Shown piece after piece: positions 37,500-37,576 of a stretch of DNA of 37,576 nt. The stretch spans positions 1 to 37,576 of the forward strand of contig JAFUQN010000128.1 in NCBI GenBank assembly GCA_017472365.1, in the 5' to 3' direction. Every line of letters begins with the position of its first letter. The stretch's first letter is position 1. The notes below the pieces were generated by a model. It worked only from the letters and a program-made list of their open reading frames with translations. It did no database searches and was not told the DNA's origin. The position numbers and the translations under genes were made by a program. This DNA is from Bacillota bacterium (GTDB taxonomy: Bacteria; Bacillota; Clostridia; Peptostreptococcales; Anaerovoracaceae).

Positions 37500-37576
37500 T
37501 TACTTCAGAGCAGCCTTAGCAGCTTCTACCAGCTTTGCGAAACCAGCGGGATCGTAGATAGCCATTTCGGACAGCA
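37500..37576 (-). CDS. rplT: 50S ribosomal protein L20 (partial, C-terminal end)
   Basis: The last 24 codons before TAA at 37500-37502 read LSEMAIYDPAGFAKLVEAAK followed by AALK, which matches the C-terminus of L20 (the LADLAVNDPAAF type). The rest lies outside the window. The strong terminator just downstream suits the end of an infC-rpmI-rplT operon, which is inference. Confidence 0.75.
   Translation of the reverse strand, partial: LSEMAIYDPAGFAKLVEAAKAALK

Overview
The window reads as chromosomal DNA of an anaerobic, endospore-forming member of the Clostridia (Firmicutes), with roughly half G+C judged by eye. The evidence is gene content and order: spoIIGA-sigE-sigG, the block rpsT / gpr / spoIIP / small membrane gene / lepA / hemW, strong GGAGG ribosome-binding sites before nearly every gene, and sigma-A-like promoters with 17-bp spacers. 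I see no phage, insertion sequence, CRISPR array, tRNA or rRNA gene. Genus cannot be decided from sequence reading alone.

Layout. 1-2.2 kb: the start of a cation-diffusion-facilitator gene (cut by the window edge) and glpK. 2.3-5.4 kb: a NfeD-flotillin membrane operon facing a small XRE regulator; both promoters carry the same 15-bp palindrome just after the -10. 5.4-15 kb: a carbohydrate block, all on the minus strand, with lacZ, mglBAC (galactose ABC importer), an InlB-repeat membrane protein coupled to mglC, a ROK sugar kinase and a GH1 6-phospho-beta-glucosidase. 15-18.4 kb: a RocB-like M20 peptidase, hemW and a half-size EamA protein. 18.5-23 kb: lepA, an orphan small membrane gene, spoIIP, rpsT and (plus strand) gpr. 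23-29.5 kb: a full-size EamA transporter, a cysteine desulfidase/UPF0597 protein, azlCD with a divergent LysR gene, and yhdT-panF behind a leader that contains a terminator. 29.8-32.3 kb: sigG, sigE and spoIIGA. 32.4-37.4 kb: the Leloir operon galK-galE-galT-galM on the plus strand. The window ends in the 3' end of rplT (ribosomal L20).

How the genes fit together. LacZ and MglBAC deliver galactose, and GalM/GalK/GalT/GalE convert it to glucose-1-phosphate; the two halves lie about 20 kb apart with the sporulation sigma cluster between them. The ROK kinase plus GH1 pair suggests that beta-glucosides are phosphorylated in the cytoplasm by ATP rather than by a PTS. SpoIIGA, sigma E, sigma G, SpoIIP and Gpr cover mother-cell activation, engulfment, forespore transcription and germination.

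The observations most worth following are the paired operators linking the XRE protein to the flotillin operon, the translationally coupled InlB-repeat protein of the mgl operon, the terminator-containing leader of yhdT-panF, a Gpr protease with almost no propeptide, and small GC-rich palindromes shared by unrelated genes.
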